25,521 nucleotides of DNA from Solirubrobacterales bacterium (lineage in GTDB: Bacteria > Actinomycetota > Thermoleophilia > Solirubrobacterales > 70-9), in assembly GCA_030152805.1 (NCBI GenBank), contig JASLIG010000060.1, forward strand, positions 1 through 25,521. Reading direction: 5' to 3'. Numbering within the stretch: the first letter of the stretch is position 1; each line of letters starts with the position of its first letter. The notes beneath the pieces were generated by a model, which was not told the DNA's origin, ran no database searches, and saw nothing but the letters and a program-made list of their open reading frames with translations. Below are positions 6,932 through 15,893 of this stretch, in pieces. A program made the position numbers and the translations under genes.

Positions 6932-7542
6932 CAGAGCAACCTCTCCCGCAGCTTCTCGAGCGCCTTCTCGGAGACGACCAGTGAAGCTGCGCCGATCACG
7001 TCGGCGACTCCGACGGCGCTGACCTCGGCCACCTCGACCCGCTCGATGTTGCGAAAGCTCTTTGCCGCTCCACCCTCCTCGGGGGCGAGGACAATCAGGG
7101 TCGAGCGCCGCCCGCCCCATTTGTCGAGGGCGTCGGCGGCCGTCTTGGTCGAGGGCGTCTCGTAGGCGCCGGCGTCGAGGAGGGCGACGCTGTCTCGCTC
7201 GGCGTGGACCGAGAGTGCCGAGCGCAGCGCCTTGCGCCGCGCCTTGCGGTTGACCTTGACCGTGTAGTGGCGCGGCTTGGGGCCGAAGGCGACGCCGCCG
7301 CCGAAGCGGGTGGGCGAGCTGAGCGCGCCGACGCGGGCGCGGCCGGTGCCCTTCTGGCGCCACGCCTTGGCGCCGGTCATCGTCACCTCGCCGCGGGTCA
7401 GGGTCGAAGCCGAGCCCTGGCGGCGCGAGGCGAGGTCGGCGCGGGCGGCCTCGTCGACCAGCGAGTGGTGGAAGGGCTCAGCGAAGATCTCCTTGGGCAG
7501 ATCGGCCTTGGTCGTCTTGCCGAGCACGGCGGCTTTAGCCAT
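6931..7542 (-). CDS. rplD: 50S ribosomal protein uL4
   Basis: Encodes a 203-residue uL4. Its extended loop lines the exit tunnel opposite uL22, and in Escherichia coli the homologue represses the S10 operon by binding the leader. The loop is visible as GAKAWRQKGTGRARVG with the following FGGGVAFGPKPRHY, which is diagnostic. The C-terminal globular domain is complete. The start ATG lies within an 8-base overlap with rplC, and the stop overlaps rplW by one base. Whether leader autoregulation occurs here is not shown by the sequence. Confidence 0.97.
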   Translation of the reverse strand: MAKAAVLGKTTKADLPKEIFAEPFHHSLVDEAARADLASRRQGSASTLTRGEVTMTGAKAWRQKGTGRARVGALSSPTRFGGGVAFGPKPRHYTVKVNRKARRKALRSALSVHAERDSVALLDAGAYETPSTKTAADALDKWGGRRSTLIVLAPEEGGAAKSFRNIERVEVAEVSAVGVADVIGAASLVVSEKALEKLRERLL

Positions 7543-8170
7543 CAGTGCGGACCTCCACGACGGCGTTGCGCGAGCCGGGCACCGAGCCCCTGATCAGCAA
7601 CAGGTTCTTCTCGGCGTCGACCTGGGCGACCTCGAGCCCGCGCTGGGTGACGCGCTTGTTGCCCATCTGGCCGGGCATCTTCATTCCCTTGAAGACGCGG
7701 GCGGGAAAGGTACTGGCGCCGATTGAGCCGGGGGCGCGCACGTTGTGGGAGCCGTGGGTCACCGGGCCGCGGCTGAAGTTGTGGCGCTTGATCCCACCCT
7801 GGAAGCCCTTGCCGATCGAGATCCCGGAGACCTTGACTTTCTGGCCGGCCTCGAAGGAGGCGACGGTGACGTCGTCGCCTATGTTGATGGGTTCATCGTT
7901 CTCTCTGCCGAGGTCCTCGTCGCGGAACTCGACCAGGTGGCGCATCGGGGCGGCGCCGGCCTTCTTCAGGTGGCCTTCCTCGGCCTTGCTCAGCTTGCCC
8001 TGCTTGGTTTCGCCGAAGGCGAGCTGGACGGCCGCGTAGCCGTCGCGTTCGGGCTCGCGCACCGCCGTCACCTTGCAGGGGCCGGCCTCGATCACGGTGA
8101 CCGGGATGACCACACCGTCCTCGCCGAAGACCTGCGTCATGCCGAGCTTCTTGCCGAGGATCGCGGCCAT
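7535..8170 (-). CDS. rplC: 50S ribosomal protein uL3
   Basis: Encodes a 211-residue uL3, an early assembly protein whose internal loop approaches the peptidyl-transferase centre. The start MAAILGKKLGMTQVF is the family N-terminus. It was preferred over far-upstream codons, which lie in rpsJ in another frame. Central signatures GISIGKGFQGGIKRHNFSRG, THGSHNVRAPGSIG and KGMKMPGQMGNKRVT are clear. The gene begins 2 bases after the rpsJ stop and overlaps rplD by 8 bases. Confidence 0.97.
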   Translation of the reverse strand: MAAILGKKLGMTQVFGEDGVVIPVTVIEAGPCKVTAVREPERDGYAAVQLAFGETKQGKLSKAEEGHLKKAGAAPMRHLVEFRDEDLGRENDEPINIGDDVTVASFEAGQKVKVSGISIGKGFQGGIKRHNFSRGPVTHGSHNVRAPGSIGASTFPARVFKGMKMPGQMGNKRVTQRGLEVAQVDAEKNLLLIRGSVPGSRNAVVEVRTDG

Positions 8171-8172
8171 GA

Positions 8173-8493
8173 CTACAGCCTGATCTCGATATCGACGCCA
8201 GCGGGCAGCGAGTCGAGGCGCTGCAGCGAGTCGACTGTTTTCGGCGAGGGCTGGAGAATGTCGATCAGGCGCTTGTGGGTGCGCATCTCGAAGTGCTCGC
8301 GCGAGTCCTTGTCCTTGAAGGGAGATCGGATCACGCAGTAGACGTTCTTCTCGGTCGGCAGCGGAACCGGCCCGGAGACGCTGGCGCCGGTGCGCTCCGC
8401 GGTCTCGACGATCTCGCGGGCAGCCCGGTCTATGGCGTCGTGGTCGTACGCCTTGAGCCGGATGCGGATTTTCTGTGCTGCTATCGCTGCCAC
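8173..8493 (-). CDS. rpsJ: 30S ribosomal protein uS10 (first gene of the S10 operon)
   Basis: Encodes a 106-residue uS10, a small-subunit head protein that also acts as NusE in transcription antitermination complexes. Family blocks QKIRIRLKAYDHDAID, GPVPLPTEKNVYCVIRSP and REHFEMRTHKRLIDI are present. The likely start is GTG at 8493, giving M-A-A-I-A-A-Q-K, a few residues longer than many homologues. No strong Shine-Dalgarno sequence is seen upstream, only GAAGAAGACGAG. A 159-base gap with several hairpins separates it from tuf, so expression may come from tuf read-through, from a local promoter, or from both. Confidence 0.96.
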   Translation of the reverse strand: MAAIAAQKIRIRLKAYDHDAIDRAAREIVETAERTGASVSGPVPLPTEKNVYCVIRSPFKDKDSREHFEMRTHKRLIDILQPSPKTVDSLQRLDSLPAGVDIEIRL

Positions 8494-8560
8494 TTCGAAC
8501 TCGTCTTCTTCGCTTTCTCGCGCGTCTTACCGCGCATAAAGGGCGGGGCCCCTTTTTGGT

Positions 8561-8573
8561 GGGGCGCCGCCCC
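8561..8573 (-). promoter_or_regulatory. Small GC hairpin in the S10 operon leader
   Basis: On the minus strand this reads GGGGC-GGC-GCCCC, a five-base-pair hairpin about 70 bases upstream of the rpsJ GTG. The left arm could instead pair with a CCGCCC segment just downstream (8541-8546), giving mutually exclusive folds. It may be part of a leader control element, but the base composition is so GC-rich that chance pairing is a real alternative. Confidence 0.25.
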
Positions 8574-8596
8574 GGTCGTATGTCCTTGCAGTTGTC

Positions 8597-8639
8597 TCGC
8601 TGCCCGCAGGCAGCGAAAGGGCGGGCCACAGGCCCGCCC
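8597..8639 (-). terminator. Two adjacent hairpins after tuf, probable terminator or partial terminator
   Basis: Directly after the tuf stop the minus strand forms a perfect 9-base-pair stem (GGGCGGGCC / GGCCCGCCC, 8619-8639) with a three-base loop, followed by only TTT. An 8-base-pair stem with a four-base loop (8597-8616, arms TCGCTGCC / GGCAGCGA) follows at once. The first resembles an intrinsic terminator with a weak U-tract. Since rpsJ lies downstream on the same strand, it may reduce rather than abolish read-through into the S10 operon, or it may stabilise the tuf mRNA 3' end. Confidence 0.55.
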
Positions 8640-8652
8640 CCTGGGTGAACGC

Positions 8653-9837
<1,185 letters not shown>

Positions 9838-9908
9838 CTCTCTCCGTTCTACCTTTCGAAGTCGGGTTCTGTCTGGTTTGGCTGTTTAAGTCTGGGGGCG
9901 CACCTGGG

Positions 9909-9930
9909 GGCAGAGCATCTTTGCTCTGCC
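9909..9930 (-). promoter_or_regulatory. Stem-loop in the fusA-tuf gap
   Basis: A perfect 9-base-pair inverted repeat (GGCAGAGCA / TGCTCTGCC) with a four-base loop lies about 70 bases upstream of the tuf start, inside the fusA-tuf gap. There is no U-run on either side, so it is not a classical terminator. It could be a leader stem, a processing site between fusA and tuf, or a pause element. Upstream of it on the minus strand lies TATATT (9948-9953), which could be a -10 box for tuf, although no good -35 is visible. Confidence 0.45.
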
Positions 9931-9982
9931 TGCGGGCGAACCCGGGAAATATAGCTAGAACAACTGTGCGGCCCGGTGCCGG

Positions 9983-12094
<2,112 letters not shown>

Positions 12095-12118
12095 GGTTCC
12101 TAAGGTAAGGGTTTGATC

Positions 12119-13120
12119 GTGAAACGGGGACGAGACAAGCGCAAGCGATCTGGCGTGAGCCGGGATCGGCGCATGAAAAAGGCCCTCGCGGGCCCGGCGA
12201 AACGAACTTCGAAACGTACGTCGAAAAAACTGCCTGAGCGACGCGCGATGATAGCAGCGGCGCGCAGGCGCATCGCTGCGGTCCTCGCGGGCGCCGCAAA
12301 GGGCACGCGAGGAGTGGATCGGGCGGTGGCCCGCCGCATCGAGCGGCTGCGTCCCGGCCTGGTCCGCCAGCTCGAACGACTCCGGGCGCGGGCGTGGCGG
12401 ACGTCGAAGGCATTTGGGCGACGCCTTCGTCCTGCCGCCATCCTGATACTGCGGGTCTTCTCGCGGGGCGAACGGCTGCTGCGGCGAGCCGCGACCGTCT
12501 CGGTGCGAGGGACGACCCGCGCGAGCGCAGTCCTCACTCCGCCGCGGGCGATCTGCGCCGTGATCTTCGCTTCGGCCGTCTGCCTGATCGTCTCCCAGTT
12601 CGTCCCCTACAGCAGCGTCGAGATAGGCACCCCCGCCTACGCCGGCCTGCCCGCGGCGGCCCCGCCCAAGGTCGGCGGCGAAACCGCCGGCGAGGCCCAC
12701 GCCTACCTGATGATCCCGATCGCCCTGCTGGCCGCGATCGCAGCGGGCGCGGCGCTGCGCACCGAACGGCGCGGCCTGGGCCGCATCATCTTCGGGCTCG
12801 GCCTGGTTGCGGTGGCCCTGACCCTGCTCGTCGACCTGCCGGCCGGGCTCGACGCCGGCGCCCAGACCTCGCGCTTCGCCGGGGCAAACGCCGTACTTGA
12901 AGAGGGCTTCTACGCCCAGCTCGCCGCCGCCGCGGGACTGCTCATTGGCGGTCTGCTCTACTATGCGCGGCCGTGCCGAATACGAATCAACTTGTCAGGA
13001 AGGGCCGCAAGCGCCCGAAGAAGAAGACGGCGACGCCGGGACTCAAGTCGGCGCAGGGGCGCAAGAAGGCCGTCGCCGCGCCGCAGCGCCGCGGCGTCTG
13101 CACCCGCGTCGCGACCGTAA
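12119..13120 (+). CDS. Very basic four-helix membrane protein of unknown function, overlapping rpsL
   Basis: I do not recognise a named family. The first 140 or so residues are extremely Arg/Lys-rich and should be cytosolic. Four hydrophobic segments follow: about residues 146-164, 195-212, 222-242 and 263-281 from the GTG. The last ends in LLIGGLLYYARP. After it the frame runs 148 bases into rpsL, giving an Arg/Ser-rich tail that may be an accidental reading of the rpsL start. The start is uncertain: GTG 12119 has AAGG 8 bases upstream, but TTG 12113, ATG 12173 and ATG 12248 are in frame. The first 43 codons have weaker GC3 (about 63%) than the rest and overlap the candidate fusA leader. The transmembrane part is well supported as coding. 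Confidence 0.6.
   Translation: MKRGRDKRKRSGVSRDRRMKKALAGPAKRTSKRTSKKLPERRAMIAAARRRIAAVLAGAAKGTRGVDRAVARRIERLRPGLVRQLERLRARAWRTSKAFGRRLRPAAILILRVFSRGERLLRRAATVSVRGTTRASAVLTPPRAICAVIFASAVCLIVSQFVPYSSVEIGTPAYAGLPAAAPPKVGGETAGEAHAYLMIPIALLAAIAAGAALRTERRGLGRIIFGLGLVAVALTLLVDLPAGLDAGAQTSRFAGANAVLEEGFYAQLAAAAGLLIGGLLYYARPCRIRINLSGRAASARRRRRRRRDSSRRRGARRPSPRRSAAASAPASRP
12176..12194 (-). terminator. Terminator-like hairpin in the fusA leader (possible attenuator)
   Basis: On the minus strand the sequence reads GGCCC-GCGA-GGGCC followed at once by TTTTT: a GC stem capped by a GNRA-type tetraloop and a five-U run. It lies about 80 bases upstream of the fusA start and downstream of a candidate promoter at 12248-12256. 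That placement suits an attenuator controlling fusA. The stem is only five base pairs, so strength is uncertain. It also lies antisense within the 5' part of the overlapping membrane-protein frame. Confidence 0.4.
12248..12256 (-). promoter_or_regulatory. Candidate extended -10 promoter for fusA
   Basis: The minus strand carries TGCTATCAT here: a TATCAT -10 box (five of six matches to TATAAT) preceded by the TGn extension. The expected start of transcription near 12240 would give a leader of about 146 bases with the hairpin described at 12176-12194. No good -35 hexamer is visible at 16-18 bases upstream, which an extended -10 can tolerate. Confidence 0.35.
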
Positions 13121-13368
13121 CGCCGAAGAAGCCGAACTCCGCTCTGCGCAAGATCGCCCGTGTGCGCCTGACCAACGGCATGGAGGTCACCACCTACATC
13201 CCCGGCGAGGGACACAACCTGCAGGAGCACTCCGTGGTGCTGGTCAGGGGTGGTCGCGTCAAGGACCTGCCTGGCGTCCGCTACAAGGTCGTGCGCGGCA
13301 CCCTCGACGCTGCCGGCGTCTCCGACCGCAAGCAGGCCCGTTCGCGCTACGGCGTGAAGGCAAGTTGA
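12973..13368 (+). CDS. rpsL: 30S ribosomal protein uS12 with a short basic insertion
   Basis: Encodes a 131-residue uS12, the decoding-centre protein that monitors codon-anticodon pairing. Signatures are NQLVRKGRK, RRGVCTRV, TPKKPNSALRK (residues 50-60) and GRVKDLPGVRYKVVRG. The two lysine regions changed in streptomycin-resistant mutants read wild type. Asp98 matches the aspartate that is methylthiolated in other bacteria. Compared with actinobacterial forms, where LK-G-S-PQRRG is usual, there is a roughly 8-9-residue Gln/Gly/Lys/Ala insertion at residues 27-36. The start is GTG with no clear ribosome-binding site and lies inside the 3' end of the preceding membrane-protein frame. It is followed by rpsG after 10 bases. 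Confidence 0.97.
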   Translation: MPNTNQLVRKGRKRPKKKTATPGLKSAQGRKKAVAAPQRRGVCTRVATVTPKKPNSALRKIARVRLTNGMEVTTYIPGEGHNLQEHSVVLVRGGRVKDLPGVRYKVVRGTLDAAGVSDRKQARSRYGVKAS

Positions 13369-13378
13369 CGGTGCCCTG

Positions 13379-13849
13379 ATGCCGCGCCGCTCCGCCGCCC
13401 AGATCCGTCCCGTCGAGCCCGACGCGCGCTTCCGCAACCGGCTCGTCCAGCAATTGATCAACAAGGTGATGAGCGACGGCAAGAAGCAGCTCGCCGAGCG
13501 GATCGTCTACGACGCGCTGGCCATGGTCGGCGAGCGCTCCGGCGAGGAGGCGATCGAGACGCTGGAGGCGGCGATCAAGCAACTGACCCCGGTGCTCGAG
13601 GTTCGGTCCCGCCGCGTCGGCGGCGCCACCTACCAGGTGCCGGTCGAGGTGCCCGCGCGCCGCGCCCGCACCCTGGCGATCCGCTGGCTGGTCGACTACG
13701 CCCGGTCCCGCCGCGAGTACTCGATGGCCGAGCGCCTCGCCGGCGAGATCCTCGACGCGACCCAGCAGCAGGGCAGCGCCTGGAAGCGCAAGGACGACAT
13801 TTACCGCATGGCGCAGGCCAACAAGGCATTCGCGCATTACCGCTGGTAA
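13379..13849 (+). CDS. rpsG: 30S ribosomal protein uS7
   Basis: Encodes a 156-residue uS7, the primary head-assembly protein that also contacts E-site tRNA and mRNA. The order MPRRSAAQIRPVEPD, the NKVMSDGKKQLAERIVYDAL helix region, RSRRVGGATYQVPVEV and the C-terminal KRKDDIYRMAQANKAFAHYRW is standard. In Escherichia coli the homologue is the str operon repressor; regulation here is unknown. It lies 10 bases after rpsL and 13 bases before a HAD-like gene, on the opposite strand from fusA and tuf, with which it is normally co-transcribed. Confidence 0.98.
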   Translation: MPRRSAAQIRPVEPDARFRNRLVQQLINKVMSDGKKQLAERIVYDALAMVGERSGEEAIETLEAAIKQLTPVLEVRSRRVGGATYQVPVEVPARRARTLAIRWLVDYARSRREYSMAERLAGEILDATQQQGSAWKRKDDIYRMAQANKAFAHYRW

Positions 13850-13862
13850 CTCTCTCCCGGCC

Positions 13863-14339
13863 ATGACGAGGCCGATCCTCGCCGTCGATATCGACGGAGT
13901 CATCAGCTTGTTTGGCGCTGAGGAGCAGCCAGATCGGTCACACACGAAGCTCGAGCTGGTCGACGGAGTGCCGCACCTGATCTCGTTGGCCACCGGGGAC
14001 CGCCTGCTGCGGCTGAGCGAGCACTTCGAGCTGGCTTGGGCCAGTGGCTGGGAGGACAAGGCGAACTTCTACCTGCCGAATCTGCTCGGCCTGCCGGAGC
14101 TTCCCTACGTGGGTTTTGACGGCGCGGTCTCGGCCGGCGGGGCGCACTGGAAGCTCGGGCCATTGGAGGAGTTCGCCGCCGGCCGGCCGCTGGCTTGGGT
14201 CGACGACAACTTCGACCAGAGCTGCTTCGAGTGGGCCGAGCGGCGCGAGCGGCCTACGCTGCTGGTGCCGACCGAAACCCACCTTGGCCTCGAGGAGGCA
14301 CATGTCGCCGCGCTCGAAGCGTGGGCTCGCAACCTCTAG
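13863..14339 (+). CDS. HAD-superfamily-like protein, function unknown
   Basis: A 158-residue protein with HAD-type motifs. VDIDGVI near the N-terminus supplies the two catalytic aspartates (Asp9, Asp11). WASGW gives the motif II Ser61, K97 in HWKLGP could be motif III, and WVDDNFD gives the acidic pair Asp114-Asp115. The overall pattern resembles the stand-alone HAD domain group related to RNA-repair Swiss-army-knife proteins, but this is recalled from family knowledge, not searched. It begins only 13 bases after rpsG, without an obvious ribosome-binding site, and is probably expressed from the same transcript. A phosphatase role is plausible; the substrate is unknown. It ends 44 bases from a convergent monooxygenase gene. 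Confidence 0.85.
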   Translation: MTRPILAVDIDGVISLFGAEEQPDRSHTKLELVDGVPHLISLATGDRLLRLSEHFELAWASGWEDKANFYLPNLLGLPELPYVGFDGAVSAGGAHWKLGPLEEFAAGRPLAWVDDNFDQSCFEWAERRERPTLLVPTETHLGLEEAHVAALEAWARNL

Positions 14340-14383
14340 CCGGCTTTTGGCGTCGCTCACTGGCGGGCGGGGAGTGGCTCCGA

Positions 14384-15520
14384 CTAAGGCTGTGGGTCGC
14401 CGACGATGGCGTCGTTCTGACGCATCCTCATGCGCTCTGGGGTTAACGCAAACATCCGATCCCTCACAGCCCTGAGCGGGGCCGAACGCACGTGGGCGAT
14501 CAAGCCCACCCGCCGTGACCCCACGGTGATGAACGCCGCCCGTCGCCGGCGCTGCTCCTGATATGCGCGCAAGGCAACCGGGACGTCCGCATGGGCGCGC
14601 ACGGTCCGGCCGATGGCCTGGGCGTCCTCCAACGCCTGGCAGGCACCCTGGCCCAGGAAGGGATGCATGGGGTGAACGGCGTCGCCGAGCAAGGCCACGC
14701 GCTCGCCTACCCAGCGCTTGGTTGGCTTTCGGTCGAATAGCTCGTGCCTCATCACCTCCTCGGGCTTGGTGCCTTCGATGATCCTCGGGATTGCCGGGGA
14801 CCAGCCACGATGGCGTTCGAGCAAACCGGGAATCGGATCCGCCTCGTTCGGCTCTTCACCAGCGATCCGTTTGGTCGCAAGCCAAAAGAGGCGATCACCG
14901 TCCACTGGGACCAGTCCGAAGACCCGACCAGGTCCCCAGTACTCGCCCGCCTCGAACTCGAACGACGGCAGGTCCGTGAGGGCGCGGTAGGCGAAGAGAC
15001 CCGTGGAGCGGGGCGGTCCGTCAGCGAGCAGCGCGGCTCGGACCTTGGAGCGGATTCCATCTGCTCCGACCAGGAGGTCCGCCTCGACTGTCTCGCCGTC
15101 GCGGAGCACTGCCCGGACGCGCTTCGCCGATTCCTCGACGCCAACCACCTCGGCGCCGGTCCTGACCGATTCCCCAATACCGTCGCCAAGCAGCGCCTCG
15201 TGCAGCGTCGTGCGCCGCAGAAAGAGCATCGGCGCCCCGTAGCGTTGCTCTATCTGCCCAATGTCGATTTTCATGATCGTGCGGCCGTTCCAGCGGTGCA
15301 GCCCCCCCGTGCCTGGAAAGACCCTTGAGCTGGGCAGATCGGTGATGCCAAAGCTCCTCAACACGCGAGTCGCGTTCGGCCAGAGGCTGATTCCGGCGCC
15401 CTCGGGCCTCAGGCTCCTAGATCGCTCGAGAATCGAAATCTCGAATCCCGCCTCGCGCAGCGCCCGCCCCGCCGCAAGGCCCCCTATGCCTGCCCCCACC
15501 ACCACGGCACGCCGACGCAT
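14384..15520 (-). CDS. FAD-dependent monooxygenase, PHBH/UbiH-type
   Basis: A 378-residue flavoprotein of the para-hydroxybenzoate hydroxylase fold. The FAD dinucleotide-binding GxGxxG is at residues 9-14 (GAGIGG), with Glu32 closing the Rossmann motif. The DG motif (GADG, about 152-155) binds FAD and NAD(P)H, and the GD motif (LLGDAVHPMHPFLGQG) lies at about 278-292. All are intact, so it is probably active in hydroxylating an aromatic or isoprenoid-like ring; the substrate cannot be read from the sequence. The gene is divergent from a small membrane protein across 64 bases. A TAGTCT box 9 bases before the ATG and no ribosome-binding site suggest a nearly leaderless mRNA. Confidence 0.92.
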   Translation of the reverse strand: MRRRAVVVGAGIGGLAAGRALREAGFEISILERSRSLRPEGAGISLWPNATRVLRSFGITDLPSSRVFPGTGGLHRWNGRTIMKIDIGQIEQRYGAPMLFLRRTTLHEALLGDGIGESVRTGAEVVGVEESAKRVRAVLRDGETVEADLLVGADGIRSKVRAALLADGPPRSTGLFAYRALTDLPSFEFEAGEYWGPGRVFGLVPVDGDRLFWLATKRIAGEEPNEADPIPGLLERHRGWSPAIPRIIEGTKPEEVMRHELFDRKPTKRWVGERVALLGDAVHPMHPFLGQGACQALEDAQAIGRTVRAHADVPVALRAYQEQRRRRAAFITVGSRRVGLIAHVRSAPLRAVRDRMFALTPERMRMRQNDAIVGDPQP

Positions 15521-15529
15521 CAGCGGGCA

Positions 15530-15535
15530 AGACTA
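15530..15535 (-). promoter_or_regulatory. Candidate -10 box of the PHBH-type monooxygenase
   Basis: TAGTCT on the minus strand sits 9 bases before the ATG at 15520, with no Shine-Dalgarno sequence between. The same 9-base spacing recurs at both trypsin genes. No convincing -35 is seen. Confidence 0.3.
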
Positions 15536-15572
15536 ACAAACCAAAGCGTTTCTAGCTCAGGATGACGACGGG

Positions 15573-15578
15573 TACACT
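15573..15578 (+). promoter_or_regulatory. Candidate -10 box of the small membrane protein
   Basis: TACACT lies 6 bases before the GTG start at 15585, so transcription would begin at or next to the start codon, as in leaderless actinobacterial genes. No ribosome-binding site is present, and the -35 region is weak. Confidence 0.3.
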
Positions 15579-15584
15579 GGCTGG

Positions 15585-15893
15585 GTGGAGGGATTCTGGC
15601 CAGTCTTCTTTCTCTTGGTCGTCCTGAAGATTCCGGTCTTCGGCGCCCTCTGGCTCGTCTGGTGGGCAAGCCGGGAACCGAAGCCGGAGACCACCGGAGG
15701 GGACTCCGACGATGGTTTCAAGCACTGGACCCCTGGCCCAGCTAGACCGCGAGGCCCGCACAGCGGGCCTTATGGCGGCGGCGCGAGGAGGGTCCGCACC
15801 CGTTCCGTCAAACGCGCTGAGCAGCGCGCTTTCGCTCACGCCGGATCTCGCGCAGGTAAGGCTGGAAATCCACCTGAATCGTGTGACGCTTAG
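15585..15893 (+). CDS. Small single-pass membrane protein, unknown function
   Basis: A 102-residue protein. An N-terminal hydrophobic segment (about residues 4-27, FWPVFFLLVVLKIPVFGALW) is followed by a soluble, hydrophilic tail with an acidic patch and then a Pro/Gly/Arg-rich part. I do not recognise a family. The first 70 residues look coding by composition and codon bias. The last 29 codons overlap the 3' end of the convergent FMO gene by 86 bases, so the far C-terminus may be extended relative to relatives. The start is GTG, with a -10-like TACACT 6 bases upstream, consistent with a leaderless mRNA. It could be a small regulator or accessory subunit of a membrane complex, but nothing shows this. 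Confidence 0.6.
   Translation: MEGFWPVFFLLVVLKIPVFGALWLVWWASREPKPETTGGDSDDGFKHWTPGPARPRGPHSGPYGGGARRVRTRSVKRAEQRAFAHAGSRAGKAGNPPESCDA

Noticed and set aside
12095..12700. Upstream in-frame extension of fusA to 905 codons
   Set aside because: EF-G begins at MARTFPLEKT in all known relatives. The extension has no similarity and overlaps the divergent membrane-protein gene and the candidate promoter.
15552..15839. Minus-strand 95-codon frame opposite the small membrane protein
   Set aside because: The plus-strand frame has a clear transmembrane segment and a better start. The minus frame is low-complexity and crosses the FMO stop.
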